From Quercus robur (taxonomy: Eukaryota; Streptophyta; Magnoliopsida; Fagales; Fagaceae): a stretch of 64,000 nucleotides of DNA. The notes beneath the pieces were generated by a model. That model saw only the letters and a program-made list of their open reading frames with translations, was not told where the DNA came from and did no database searches. This document shows, one piece after another, positions 12,640 through 26,060 of this stretch. Each line of letters begins with the position of its first letter. Positions within the stretch are counted from its first letter, which is position 1. Made by a program: the position numbers and the translations under genes. The stretch lies in assembly GCF_932294415.1 (NCBI RefSeq), contig NC_065545.1, positions 18,480,857 to 18,544,856 on the forward strand, in the 5' to 3' direction.

Positions 12640-14411
12640 CATCTGATGGCATCTTTACAGTAAGATCCAGTAAAGCAAAATTTTTTTTATGGAGAGAGAG
12701 AGAGAGAGTTGTTTAATATATAGTTCTAAATATTCAGATCCATCGTTACCGACTTTACATTAAAATATTGTTGTAAAATGACAAATTAAGTAATTACAAA
12801 CCATTTGATTTTTGACATGATCAATCGGATGATTATCCTACCTAATATATGAAAATGCAGACCAGAGACATTCAAATGGTGCTAAAATCATTCATTTGCA
12901 TTGCACCTTCTTAACATATGGTGTTTATGAAATAAATAATATGAGTATTTTATCTGTATTGTGAGTAGTGATCACTAGGCAATTTCCAATATTGTTATGA
13001 TAATCCTAGTTTTTTCTTGGTCAACCATGGTTTTTTGGGCCTAAATTTGGTCTGACAACATTGGCAGTTAGTACTGATACTAAAATATATCAAGTTGAGA
13101 AACAAAGAATGCGACCTTTTATGCTAACGAATGGTTCAAATTCATAGACTTGACAGTTGGAATTAAGACTAAATTAATAAATTATGTCAGAATCACAAGT
13201 GTGTCAATATGTTACTTAATAGATTAACTCTTTTTCGGATAACATTACATACATGGGAAAACTAAATCAATTTTCATCTCTATCTTCTTTTGAGTTTAAT
13301 CATTTCTTGGAAGTCCCAAGATTGCATGTATATGAAATATTATCATGTCCTGTGGCTATTTATTTAATTATTTTAATGCATGGTATTCTGAATTCAACAG
13401 GAATACAAATTTCATTCAGGCCAGATAAACCTTAATCTTGTCATCATTATTATCGCACAAATACTTTACCCATGTACATGTGCACCGCTTGTAGCTTAGG
13501 TCAGTCAAGGACAAAAAAAATTAAATGTTCGAAAGTCAACAAAATCCAACATGGCCAAGTCTGTTTATACTTATAGTTCAAGAAAGTAGATCTCTCTCCC
13601 CCACATGATCGTTCAATACTTTTACATATATATTAATTTAAGTTATTATTCTAATAGGAAATGTTACAATTATCTTTGTGACTTGTATTTTCTTTCTTTT
13701 TAATTTTTGACAGGGAAAAGCGAGCTGTAGGAAAGATTGTGACTTGTTTTTAAAATAGGAAGTATATATCCTATTATCAAAAAAAAAAAAAAGTTATTCT
13801 TTTGCTCAAACGAGAAGTTTCCTTATAAATTGTCACATTTACACCGCAATATCCTTGTCCTTATATAAAAATAAAAATAAAAGGATAAAGAGCAATTAAA
13901 AGCATTAATTAAAAAAATGTATATATTTAATCTGTGATCTCAGGAGTCTTATGGAGTAGGCATGAGTGGTCCAGGTATACCATGTGTTTTAGCGAAACAG
14001 GGAAACCAACGGCGGCAACTTTTGAACATCTATGACACTTGTCCCAATTTTGTATAACACTCTTTTGTAAGAGATATGGTAGGCCTAGGGAGAAGCAAAA
14101 TATGTCCCTTGAGGCTGGATATAGTTGTGACTGTATAAACTCTATTATAATTAAATAAGACTTTCCCATTTCTACCACACAAAAAAAAAAAAATGCATGT
14201 ATAGTTATATACATATAGATATACAAAAATAAATTAATGGGTTGGAAAGATATAAATTAGCTAGACATTTCTGTATAAAGAGTTGTCAATTGAATTATAA
14301 TGCTCTTGACATTATTTGTATCGTTTGTTCCAATTCTATGGAAATAAGAGCACATTTTTATTATTTAGTTTCATTTTAAGTTAAGAATAATATCATATGA
14401 GTACATTATCT

Positions 14412-14450
<39 letters not shown>

Positions 14451-14676
14451 TCAATTAAAAAAAAATAATAATAATAATAACGATTGCAGGCCTTGGGCCA
14501 ATTTAAGGGGCGTAAATTCTAGTTTGTGAGATATGAAACTGGAGTCAAAGGAGACAAAACTATCTCAATACCGCGTAACAGGGGGCCAATACCATGTTAT
14601 ATAGTCGCCTACAATCTACAATCTGGCTTTCTAAAATCTGGTAGGAGTATAGGTTTTAATTTGTTCTATTCTATTC

Positions 14677-14710
<34 letters not shown>

Positions 14711-17700
14711 TTTGGCAGAAGTTATGGAATTGCATCATATCCTTAATTTAATTACACGTGGTCCATTTGTGACTTTTATGGAAGAGAAATGTTGGAAAAT
14801 GATTAAATTGGGAAGCATGTAGCCTTAATTAAGACTAAGAAGAAAGTTACTGCATTCTTATTAAAAAAGACTAAGAAGAAAGCTTGTTCCATTCAAAAAA
14901 AAATCATCTTGTTCCAATTAGACATAAAAAAAACTTGTTCCAATGAACAAGATCAATGACTTATCAAATTGTGTTTCAAGTACCAATGACCAAAAATGAA
15001 AATTATGTACTACCTACTGAAGGTTTTTTTTTTTTTTTTTATAAGTACGTATGAGTACACATACGTATCTGTTGGTTGACAAATTCTAAGTCAAATGGAA
15101 AACTGTCGGTTGAATGAAGCCCACAAAATCGCTATGAAATTTTTCTTCTTCTAACATTTTGTGTTATTATCATTGAGGAATTCTGGTTTGGGTAGATTTG
15201 GTCAAGGGAATATGAAAATCGTAGTTCAAGATCTTAAGACTTTAAAAAATAAAAAATAAAAAACAAAAATCTGTTTAAGATCGAGTAAGTTTATCATTTA
15301 TTGGTTACAATAAACTCTTTTTTTTTCTTTTTTTGAGAAAGTGGTTACAATAAACTAAGAGTGAAGTTAAAAATATTATAAAATTTTGTGATGTAAACTT
15401 TAGATATTAAAGTATCAATGTTTTAAATGCAAAAATAATACGATTCTCAAAATAAAAATACAAAATAAAAGAAATAATTAATAAATTTATTTTATTAAAT
15501 TGTCAATGCCACACCACAAAATTTAATTATTATATTATTTACAAGTCTCTTGTAATAAAATTCATACTACTTTTAACATTTTCTATAGAGAAAAAGAGGA
15601 AGGGAGAAAATTGAATTAACGACTTTATTGGTTTTATGTACGAAGAGTGATTCCAAATTTTCAACCAAATTAAAGACTTATTTTCCATGATTCACTATGA
15701 TTCTGAGCAATTCTAATATTTGAGTTGCCGACCTATCTCTTGGAGCTGTTTAAGTTTAGTATTATACATTTTTTGTTTGTTTTACTCTTTTTGACTGAAA
15801 CTGCTAAAACAACAACCACAAACTCACAATTTTGTTTTTTGAATTATTTGAAAAATTCCAGACACCCTTTATGAAGTTGCTGTAGTTGGGCATTTTAATA
15901 ATGTGGTGCTCATGGAATTTTTTAAGTAATGTTAGTAGAGCCAAAAGGAAAAATTCAGAAGTCAATTTGGAAAAATAAAAAATAAAAATTCTACGCTTTT
16001 ATTTCCGATCTCGCCTCCAATTTAATTTAATTTAAGCATTTTGCTATTATTTATATCCACAGTAAAAATAAAATAAAAACATTATAGAATGTTATTTATT
16101 TATTTTTGCAACTTATGCTAGATATTCCTGATGCTAGCTTACAGGTTCAAAAAAAAAACAAAAAAAAAAAAAAGGCCCGTTTGGATATTATTAATTAGTC
16201 CAAATGCTACCCAATCCAACTACTTCATGTCACATGTTTACTATATAACGCAATTCAATCATTAATGCTACTTATGAAACTAATAAACAAAAGAACTTTA
16301 ACTTGACTGGATCAAGAAGTTTAGCAAAAACTTGACTGGATCAAGAATTATGAGGAATAGATTTGGACCGTGTAATCTATACACACTGGACTAGTATTCT
16401 AGATGGTTATTAAATGTATTCACTACACTATGAGGTTATTGAAATGATCAGAATAGTGCATTTAGATCAGTTTTTTTTAGTTTACTTATTTATTTTTATT
16501 TGTATTTTTTCTAATTCAATAAAAAGATAATTAAAAATGCACAATTAATAACTAATAGTACCAAAAAAAGAGTAATGGATAAGATCAGTCGGCCATTACA
16601 CCACAATAGTTTAAGAATTTTAACTTCTTTCTAGTTTAGGAGTAATGCAGATCAAACGTAAATAAATTTGTCTTTTTTTTTTTTTTTGTTTCACATTATA
16701 CTTTATCAATTGCAGTGTGTTGTGTATGATTTTTTTTTCCTTCATTTTTTTAGCTACAATCTAGTAGAGTATAAAGTAAACCATTAAAAGAAGATTATAA
16801 AATTTAAATTCGATGCAGACCTCGTGGAGCAAAATAACTTGTATTTGTAATTTTGTACAAAACACAACGTGAATTTGCCATATGTAAATGTAATGCAAGC
16901 CTCAAGTGTTACTGTTTTGCACTATAAAATCATCAAAGTGCAATACAAAAGCGAACTTTTCAGTAAATAGATTTAGGAATTGACCATTGAATTAATTCCA
17001 ACCGGATTTTTCATTTTTGGAACCTTTTTATAGATTCTAATTTTTTTTTTTTAAAGATCGATTAACACATTCGGAGCTGGATGAGTGTTACTGTACTGTT
17101 ATCTTATCAAACATAATAATCATTAACACAATGGGCCGGCAGGGCTTTCCTTTTTCGGTTCTATTAGCACAGGTTTTCTGTCTCTTTGTTTCTTTACTTG
17201 CTTTTTTGCTTCTTCTTCTTCTCTTCTTCTTGTATGAAAAACATAATGGCAAATGGCAAGCTCATGGTCGAAGAGCTCAGCTAATTGGGTCTTTAATTGT
17301 ATACTTATAATTAATTAAGACTACATAAAACCAGCTCATTCCCAAGGCCCCTTGATACTTAATCCATTTATGTATTAGCAGAGATGGCCCCTCAAGGAGA
17401 GCCAGAGGGAAGTGTTGCTAATTGTACAAGAATATTGGACCTGGCAAACTTTTAACAATTAGAAACATATATAGTACTTGGTCCAAGTTCCAAATTCCAA
17501 ATCACAGTGATGGGTTTGGTAAGATCAAAGATGGCTTAACAATTAGCATCTTACCTGAGGCTATGCCCTACTTCATTCTTGTGAAGAGAAGGAAATTTAG
17601 GAGAGTCAACTAACTTTTGGCCAAACTAAGGGCTTCTTAACCTAGTAAAGCAGTGTATGTTCAATCCTTTTCTATGGACTATGGAGAGAACTTAGATTTG

Positions 17701-17744
17701 AATCTAGTAATTTCTTTCTTACTTGAAAAATAATAATAATAATA
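12640..17744. other. long AT-rich intergenic region
   Basis: About 5 kb with no gene I can support. It contains a GA repeat (12693-12708) upstream of the peroxidase, a (TA)n tract at 14416-14448, and several poly(A)/poly(T) runs (13780, 14697-14713, 15027, 16150). The short open frames here have no recognisable domains. Confidence 0.45.
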
Positions 17745-17905
17745 ATGTTTGGACTACAATAGTTTACGCAATATTTGTCATAACTCGCCGCGTTGTGAGT
17801 TGTGAACAGTGGAAGAAAAAGTGATTGATCCATTCATAACTCAACATATGGAGAGTTGTGGCAAAAATTATATAAATTATTGTGGTCTTCACTAGCATTT
17901 TTCAA
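17745..17905. repeat. Foldback MITE-like element, second copy type
   Basis: Left arm GGACTACAATAGTTTACGCA and right arm (AAATTATTGTGGTCTTCAC) are imperfect complements. The inner arms also pair (CATAACTCGCC...GTTGTGAG with CATAACTCAAC...GAGAGTTGTGG). Size and design match the hairpin at 9524-9683. Confidence 0.5.
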
Positions 17906-18454
17906 AAAAGAATAATGGTCAAATACTCTAGTTAGTAGTACTCTATATTTTTTGGCATTAAACTTAACAAATTGTGAGTTTTAATACTTAATCTTAAATC
18001 TTACCCCAAGATCTGTGGCAATAATATGCATGTATAATCCCACTCCTTTTACTGCCAAAGGAAAACTCATTTTTCCTTTAACCCCAACTGCTCATCATCA
18101 TGCTTATCTATAATAATACATAAAGAGTAATTATAAGCAACGTATATAAATAAGCAACTTAAAAAATGATCCTTTGTTTATTAAGTTGCTTTAAAAAAGC
18201 ATAGTTTTCTTTTCTAAAATTTGGAAAGCAATGCATATATAAGATGTGCCTTAAAAGTAGATTTAAGTCGATAATTAGTTGTGTTAAGTTTGTTGTTAGG
18301 AAATTGAGAGAAATATAAAGAAAAAGAGTAGAGAAAAGTAGAAGTAAGAATTAACGTAATTTGTTAATAAATAATTAAATACTCAATATAAAGCTATGTA
18401 TAATAGCTAGCCGCTAAATCAATTAAAAATTCAGTTTTAGCTTTAGTTCATGCA

Positions 18455-18681
18455 AACTTTGTTATCGTTTGGATCACGTTCATGTCCACGTGTTTTACAT
18501 TTTAGTTCTTTTTTTTTTTTTTTGGGACTAATGCTTAGTGTATTGTTCATGTTCATGAACAGTACAAATAAGCAAATGAACAGTATTAATTTTTTGGTAT
18601 GAACAATAATAAAAAAAAAAAATATTTTGTTTTTAATTTTCAATTTTTAGCAACATAAACTATATCCAAACGCACCCTTTG
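18455..18681. repeat. MITE-like repeat, copy 2 of the GTTTGGAT family
   Basis: The left end reads CGTTTGGATCACGTTCATG; the complement of the right end reads GGGTGCGTTTGGATATAG, so the ends are inverted over CGTTTGGAT. The interior has the T run and the GAACAGT motifs seen in copy 1 (5240-5482). Strongly decayed. Confidence 0.5.
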
Positions 18682-18708
18682 AACATAAAGAATAAAAATG
18701 GAACCAGT

Positions 18709-18712
<4 letters not shown>

Positions 18713-18754
<42 letters not shown>
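18713..18754. repeat. poly(A) tract of 42 bases
   Basis: An uninterrupted run of A, far longer than the other homopolymers in the window apart from the poly(G) at 32402. It starts about 30 bp after the MITE-like repeat. It could be the tail of a retroposed sequence, but no source element is recognised next to it. Assembly length is uncertain. Confidence 0.8.
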
Positions 18755-18756
<2 letters not shown>

Positions 18757-21700
18757 AAAAATAGTATTGATGATTGATTGAACATCCCATAATATTAGGG
18801 AACGTACCATAAACCTTAACGAAAGTAAGCAAAAAGACGAGTCAGTGACTGTGTAAGAGGGGAAGTACACAAAGGAGACGGGAAAGGCAGACAGAGGTAA
18901 CGATCAAATTGGTCTCTAGATTTTGAATTTCTATTGCTTTGAGTGTTTGGACGTTGGTCAGGTGAGATTTTGAAATTCGAATAGTAGGTTTTGGAGGGAG
19001 ACAGAGAGATGCACGTAATGGAATCACATGCATAAGGGGGTGGGCCATAGTTGAGACCCAAACGGTACGCCATTTGTCTTGGTGGCCCCACTGTTTTCTT
19101 TTGCCTTCTGAGGCTCCACAAAGATTCAATGGCTCCACATGAGCCTCTTCCAACCTTTCCAACAAGGCAACAATTCTGTACACACAAAAGATGTTTTTTT
19201 TTCACATTTTTCAAAATAATGGAGTTGACAAATTCTATTTACGCAAATGACATTGCTTTTTTTTTTACTTATCAGCAATTGTGAAATTTGTGTGTGTGTG
19301 TGTGTGTTTTATAGAGCTTCTCTAATATTGGGTAAGTTAAAATTCTCTGTCTTAGCTATTGAACGGATCATCTTACACATGCAGCATCTTTCTCATATTA
19401 TTTATCTTATATATAAAGAAACAAATTTTATTAATCTTGAATATATTTTTATTTCATTTATATTTAAATTATACCTAATTTAATAATGTTTATTCAAATC
19501 CTATATACAATGTATTTTGTTGTACTTATGCTATTATTATTGTCTAAAACACTTGGCCCAGCAAAAAAAAAAAACACTTGGTTTGCTTAGTACTCTTAAG
19601 TCAAGTGATTCTCCATTTTCTCTTTCTTCTCTAACTTGTTAATTTTGAAATCATCTCGTTTGAGATAACAAAATATCATCAACATGTCTTATCCCAAATT
19701 GTTCTTTATTGCCTTGCATGGCTTTTTCCCATCCCAAATAAAGAACTCATTCCTAATCTAACCTTATCCCGCTCCATTGTTATTCATAGTTCCAACTTTG
19801 TGTTTGCGAATGAAGATATCATTTGCTTCATATGGGTATCATCATGCTCCTAAAACAAAATGATCATTCCCCAAGTTTTTATCACTTTTTTTAGGGGGTG
19901 GGGGATTGCAAAAAGCCAAAAGAAGAGTCCTGGACTTTAAGCTTTCCCATCTACATAAAAATATAATAAGTTTGTAGTAATTGATATTAAAAGTTGTCCA
20001 AAAGCAAATTGATTAGATTGTCCAAAATCTTTTTGTTTGGATAGATTAGAACTGATGTGTTAGTGTGTATATGTCACGAATGAACTTTTGGTAGATTTTG
20101 GGCATAACGAGTCATTGTTTAAGCTAGGGAGAGAGATATGTATGTACATGTGAAACATGTGAAGGAGTGGAGTGGAGCAGCACTGTCTACTACATTGTTG
20201 AACTATTAATATAGCCATAATTCTTCATCTGTCAGCAACCAAATTAGTCGGACCCATAATTTTTTTTTTTTTTTTTTTTGGCCAGAAAAAATTAAAAGTA
20301 TTAAATATCCTATTTATTTATTGGAATGAATGTGAGAAAAGCGATAGTTACAAAAATTGACAAATATGCTTTTACATTTTGTGATTTGGCATCAATTGGG
20401 ACAGAATCATGTGGTGAATATCAACAAAACTTTTTAGGAAAATTACAAATTAGGGTCACATTTTTTATCATGTAAGATTTGGGTTGGCCCAAAGTCCAAG
20501 CCTTTATGTCACAGCCTAGATTTTTTTCCCTCTTTTTTATTTAAAATTTTTTTAATTACCCAATGATACTGATGGGATTGTACTATAGAATGATATAGAG
20601 TCCAAGTATGTCAATGCCATTGGTTGAATAAAGCATGAAAAAATTCTCAAAGATTTTTATAGAAAAGACCAACACCTAGCTCTCAAATCAAAACCACTAG
20701 TAGCATACGACCCATTGTTCTAGATAAAAATTGACAAATATTTTAAGGAATGGTTTTAAAATTTTTTACAAAACAAAAACATAATCTATCTACCTTTAAT
20801 CACGCGAATCATAAAAAGGACCCAAGATCATTGGAAATATCAAAGTTGTCTTCATTTGACTGGGCCAATCACAATCATAGTTCACTACTTTTTCTTGTGG
20901 AAAAAAAAATAAAGAAGGGAAAACCAAAGTTTTCCAACGGTCTTCCACAAATTCGAATTGCTTTTTATTTTCCAATGAAAGAAGTATGTTGTGGAATGGA
21001 ATCTGGATTCTCTTGGAAAATGGCATTATCTATTGTCCATGCATCCGACGCTGAACGTCATATCATAATAATTTCTTTTACCAGATGTTATAATTACTTT
21101 CTTTTTAACTTTTTTTTTTGAGCAGTTTTTTTTATAAAAAACTAAATGTTATAATTACTTTATTAAAATAGATTTGATTGGATTAAACTCCTTTCTTTAT
21201 GAGAACCAAAAAAATGCAGTCCTGAATTTAAAGATTTATTAGAAATAGCTTGAAGACCTTAAGTTGAACAAGAATTATTAACCAAAAAAAAGACCCAGTT
21301 AGTTGACAAGTGTTAGAAATAGACCAACAATATCAATTAAGTTAATCAAGCTAGTAGTAATTTATTGAGCAAAATATTCTCTCCCAATTTTTTTTTAAAA
21401 AAGAAGAAGATTAAATAAAATCAAGAGTTCATTAATGTTCAATGCAACATAGCAGCATTTATTTATAAATTTATATCTTCCGGTCTTCCTAGAATAAAGG
21501 TAAAGTTTTTTTTTTTTTTTAAATGACCCTGTATTTTTTTTTTTTTTAAATTCAATGTTGTTGTAGTTGTTTTCGTCCTTTTGTTTTTCTTTTTATCATT
21601 ATTCGAGTCAGACCCGCTCCAAACATATTATAACTAATGCCCTTTTGGTTGGGTTTAATGGTATTGCTTAAAACAGTTAGAGAACAAATTCCAGAAGGAA
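18755..21700. other. intergenic region
   Basis: No supportable gene. Includes a (GT)n tract at 19288-19308 and several T runs. Overlapping short open frames around 18820-19280 have no recognisable similarity and no consistent coding signal. Confidence 0.4.
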
Positions 21701-21720
21701 AAAAAAGGGTTGAGAGAGCC

Positions 21721-21843
21721 TAAAATACCTAATTAATTAATCAGTTGGATATACCTAAAATACCAATTGACTATCCAATTATTAAAAAAAAACAAAACCA
21801 ATTTATAACTAAAATACCTAATTAATTAATCAGTTGGATATAC
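21721..21843. repeat. 33-bp direct repeat, spaced
   Basis: AAAATACCTAATTAATTAAT followed by CAGTTGGATATAC occurs twice (starting about 21722 and 21810) with about 55 bp between copies. It is the first of three local duplications within 900 bp. Confidence 0.75.
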
Positions 21844-22019
21844 ACATACAGACATACTCAAATGGCTTGGATAGTAAGTGAACTCCTATATTTTATAGAT
21901 AAAGATTAGGAGTAAATTTTTTTCATCACTACAAGTCTAGAATAAACCCCAATTAGCTGGTCAGTTAAGCTAAGTTCAAGATTAGTTCATAATGATCCTA
22001 ATCCTACACACCATGCCAT

Positions 22020-22190
22020 AAGTCTAGAATCACAAAACTCTTTATATTTTTTTCTGGGAAATATTTATGGATGCGGCATTGGTTTAGGAACTATTTTTAA
22101 AAACATAAATTTAGAATCACAAAAGTCTTTATATTCTTTTATGGAAATGTTATGGATGCGGCATTGGTTTAGGAACTATTTTTAAAAACA
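22020..22190. repeat. Tandem duplication of about 85 bp
   Basis: Two adjacent copies share AGAATCACAAAA and the perfectly kept block ATGGATGCGGCATTGGTTTA GGAACTATTTTTAAAAACAT. The first half of the unit is more diverged than the second. No coding content. Confidence 0.8.
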
Positions 22191-22473
22191 TTTTATGAAA
22201 AAATAATAAAGTAATTAATTTTTTTGACAATTTTTTATATTTCCTATAAAAATTGTGTAAAAACTTTTTTAATGTGGTTTATTAACATGGCTTTTTTTTT
22301 TCCACTGTTAAAAACTTTAAATAGTATGTTGTATTTTTATTTTTGGGAAAATAAAACAATATTTTATTTACTGAATAGATAGGGAGTCATGATACAAGGC
22401 TTCCAAAGCTAGTGGCGAATAATCCTCCAACCAAATTACATCATCAAAAATATTTTTGCATAACGCGCAAACT

Positions 22474-22608
22474 ATGGGCAACCAAGTTTCAAGTATGACT
22501 TAGATGATATGTTGTGATTAGTGCTAATTGCAACTAATAAATGGGTAACCGAGTTTCAAGTATAACTTAGATGGTATGTTGTGATTAGTGCTAATTGCAA
22601 CTAATAAA
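22474..22608. repeat. Tandem duplication of about 68 bp
   Basis: Two adjacent copies run from ATGGG(C/T)AACC through the conserved TTGTGATTAGTGCTAATTGC AACTAATAA, with four or so differences between copies. The low divergence suggests a recent event. Confidence 0.85.
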
Positions 22609-23114
22609 AGTGATAATAATACGATGAAAGTAAAATTTTTCCAATCACAACTTACCATGTCCTTGACACTTGTTAAAAAATATTGTGAAAATATAATTAC
22701 CATTTACCTTGACATTACTGTAGAACTGTGAGTGGCTGGCCATGTAATAATTATCAAACACAAGGTCAAACATTTCCAATACTGTAGATAAAGTAAGCCC
22801 CTGAAAGAAAGATATTTGAAACGAGTGGCCGTTTGAACTTCAAAATAGTCTCTGTTCCATTTCAATTTCATAAATCCCAAACCCCAAAAACAAAAAATAA
22901 AATAAACAAAAAACCAAACTTGAATTCAATGCAACCCAACAAAAATCATTTAAAACAAAACAAACTCTCAGCCTCAAAATTTAAAACACAACCCTCTTTC
23001 ACTTGCTTCACTCCTAGAACAATAAAGTGATAAACACAAACATAAGACAGTTTCAGATAACCAAAAAAAAAAAAAAAAGACACACACACACTCACACGGT
23101 TCTCATAGAGAGAG

Positions 23115-26060
23115 ATGACAGGGCTTGTGATGGTTACAAAGGGAGCTGGGTGTGGTGGTGGTGGTAGTGGTGGTGGTAAAGGAACAAAGGGAGTGAAGAG
23201 CTCAGAGGAAGAGCAAAACCAGCTTTCACTGGTGGCGTTTCTAATGACTGCTCTGAGGAAATCAATGGTGGCTTGTCGAGTTGATAGTGGAGAAGATGTG
23301 ATGTCAACTGTTCATCACATGGAGATCGGATGGCCCACCAACGTGCAACATATTACACATGTGACATTCGATAGGTTCAATGGCTTTCTGGGTCTGCCTG
23401 TGGAGTTTGAGGTTGAGATCCCAGGTCGAGTTCCAAGTGCTAGGTAATGATAAAGTTTTTGCCTTTGGTTTCTGTGTGGGTTTGGTTTTGTTAGATTTTA
23501 TCCGGGTTTCGCTTGGAATGCTTGAAATTGTAGACTTTTTTCTTTTTCTTTGGCAGCTAATTAGATCTGACAGAGTAGTAATAGCAAGCAAGTTGATTTT
23601 ATTTTGTTTATTTTTTAACTACAATTATGGTTCTTGGAGAGAGGGCGATTTGCATAGGACCTGAGATTTTAGCTGCATTTGAGCAGACCGGAACTCAGAT
23701 TTCAAATACGTTTGAGCTGAAATTTCTCTCTCTTTTAGCTTAATATATTGTGAGTCTATGGATGGTTTATTTAGGGCTTTGAAGGTTGGGGAAAATGTGG
23801 TGATCAAAAGACATAAACCTCATTTTTTCGTAGAGTAAGTGGAGTAATAGAGAAATGACAATGCTGAGCTTTATGTTGTTTATCAGTTTTATTTCTTAGA
23901 AAATATTTTCTGAAGAAAAAAAAATTCTACTAATACTAAGCCAAACATTTCTACTAATACTAAGCCAAACATTTCTACTAATAATAGTAAATTTCTGTAT
24001 TCAAAGAAATTCTTGTATTTTTATGCGCAGGAAAATTTATGGATATTTGGGAAGTCACTGGAAGGGAGTCCCAACTATATTTGGGGAACTCCTTTGAACT
24101 GATGAGTTGGGTTCTTGTTAGTGTCCCAGGCCTTTGTAAACTCTTAATGGTACAGATGAGATTGGGTTTTGCTTATTAGATTTCTCTAGCCACAAAATCT
24201 ATGCAAATTGGATTTAATCCTAAATTCCTTTACATTTAGTTCCTATCAAGAATGTTTATTTTCTCTACTGTTCCATTTTTGTCATGTTCACTTTTGTATC
24301 TTTTGCTTTTCAATTTTCGCCTCAACAATTTGCAAGTAACTTAAATTGATTCAAAATTTCCCCCCTATCTTACCCTACTTGTTATCTATGAAGCTTGGAC
24401 ACGATGACACAACAATTCTTAAAAAATTAGGACTTGATAAGGTGGAGATACCACAATTAATTGATTAATATATATCATATATATATAGTAATTTTATTTA
24501 TTTATAGGCCTATTTCATGTTTATTTATAAATTTTCAATACACGCATGCAGAAGTGTCCCTGGCGTGTTGGACACAGACTTGAAGTTTTGAAGTGTCCAT
24601 GTTTCTTAGTATGTTATCTTCTAATGATTTAAATCCATTTTTTGTGGATTGTCCTAACTTTTTTTTCTGAAATTTTGTAGTGCAAGTGTGTTTGGCGTAT
24701 CTGCGGAGTCAATGCAATGCTCTTATGATTCAAAAGGAAATAGCGTACCAACCATACTCTTGCTAATGCAGGAGCGCTTATACTCTCAAGAAGGCCTAAA
24801 GGTACTAGTTGTTTGAATATTGTTATTAGTTTACTTGCATGTAGTTGCTTGTTTGTAATAAGTTTCCTTAAGTGATTTTCATTTTTTTGTAGGCAGAAGG
24901 AATTTTCAGGATAAACCCAGAGAATAGCAAAGAGGAGCATGTAAGGGACCAGCTGAACAGGGGTATCGTCCCTGACAATATAGATGTCCATTGCTTGGCA
25001 GGGCTTATAAAAGCCTGGTTCCGAGAACTTCCTTCAGGAGTCCTTGATGGGCTTTCTCCTGAACAAGTTCTCCAATGCAACACTGAAGAAGAATCTGTTG
25101 AGCTTGTGAGTCAGCTAAAGCCAACTGATGCTGCATTGCTTAATTGGGCAGTTGATCTTATGGCTGACGTTGTTGAAGAAGAGGAATCTAACAAAATGAA
25201 TGCCAGAAACATTGCCATGGTTTTTGCTCCAAATATGACTCAGGTAAAAAACCATCATCTAGTTAGCATTTTGGAATTGCCTCCTCTTGCTTACAGAAGC
25301 AGTAAAATTGAAATAATGGACTTCTTTTTCTCTTTTTTGGCTTTTAAACACAAGAAAGATATGTTCAAAGTGGTAACCAATAATTTATTTAAAGTTGGCA
25401 TTGTTTATCAATTTTGTTAAGTAAATTTACATTTTATTTTTCTTTGATTAGATGTCTGATCCATTGACGGCTCTAATGCATGCTGTTCAAGTAATGAACT
25501 TGCTCAAGACCCTGATTATGAGAACACTAAGAGAACGTGAAGAGTCTGCAACCGGAGCATATTCACCTATGTCATCTCGTTCATCTAATCAGCAAACTGA
25601 TGAGGATTTTGACAGTCAACAAGAGATGGATATCAGCTGTGAATCAAGAGGACCAGCATCAGATTATGATGATGATGATGATGATAATGTTCCTTATGAA
25701 CACTGCAGTGAAGATGAAGATGAAGTTGAGGTGAGGTCTTTAGGTGAGATAGAAGAATGCTTCTTAAGACAATTGGATGAGAGTAATGACACTCAAAATA
25801 GTTTGTCAGAACAACCAGCAAATGATTTGCGGATAGAATGTGTGGAGTCTGGTAATGATGGTGTGTCATCCGAGGAAATAAAGAATGGAAATCCTGGTTT
25901 GAGATCAAGTGATGTAGAAGACTTGGGGAGTAGTCTTACAGCTGTGGACTCAAAGACTGATACAGAGAGCACGTCAATAGGATGTGCAAGCACAGATGAC
26001 ATGGAGATGATGGATAGTATGGATTTCATTTCACCCATGCCATTGTTTGCGTCTACTTAA
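23115..26060 (+). CDS. ROP/RAC GTPase-activating protein (CRIB + RhoGAP), RopGAP
   Basis: Speeds GTP hydrolysis by plant ROP small GTPases at the plasma membrane or cell cortex. Exons on plus are 23115-23443, 24681-24801, 24893-25243 and 25452-26060 (329, 121, 351 and 609 bp), all GT-AG, giving 469 residues. A Gly-rich N-terminus (residues 11-25) is followed by LSLVAFLMTALRKSMVAC. The CRIB motif IGWPTNVQHITHVTFDRFNG is at 71-90. The RhoGAP domain covers roughly 112-280, with the arginine finger Arg156 in AEGIFRI, then LIKAWFRELP and NARNIAMVFAPNMTQMSDPL. The C-terminal 180 residues are acidic and low in complexity, with a run of Asp coded by GAT repeats near 25666-25686, and end FISPMPLFAST. 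Frame and motifs look intact. CRIB plus GAP is the plant-specific ROPGAP1-5 layout. Confidence 0.95.
23924..23988. repeat. Short tandem repeat in RopGAP intron 1
   Basis: The 24-bp unit around TTCTACTAATACTAAGCCAA is present about two and a half times in the 1.2-kb first intron. Introns 2 and 3 of the gene are short. Confidence 0.8.

Noticed and set aside
18816-19284. Overlapping open frames on both strands as a possible gene
   Set aside because: No recognised domain, no consistent splice structure, and several frames are open at once, as expected of low-stop-density sequence.
21930-21940. CACTACAAG at 21.9 kb as a CACTA left terminus
   Set aside because: No subterminal repeat field or transposase follows, and no matching right end lies downstream. 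A chance match is likely.
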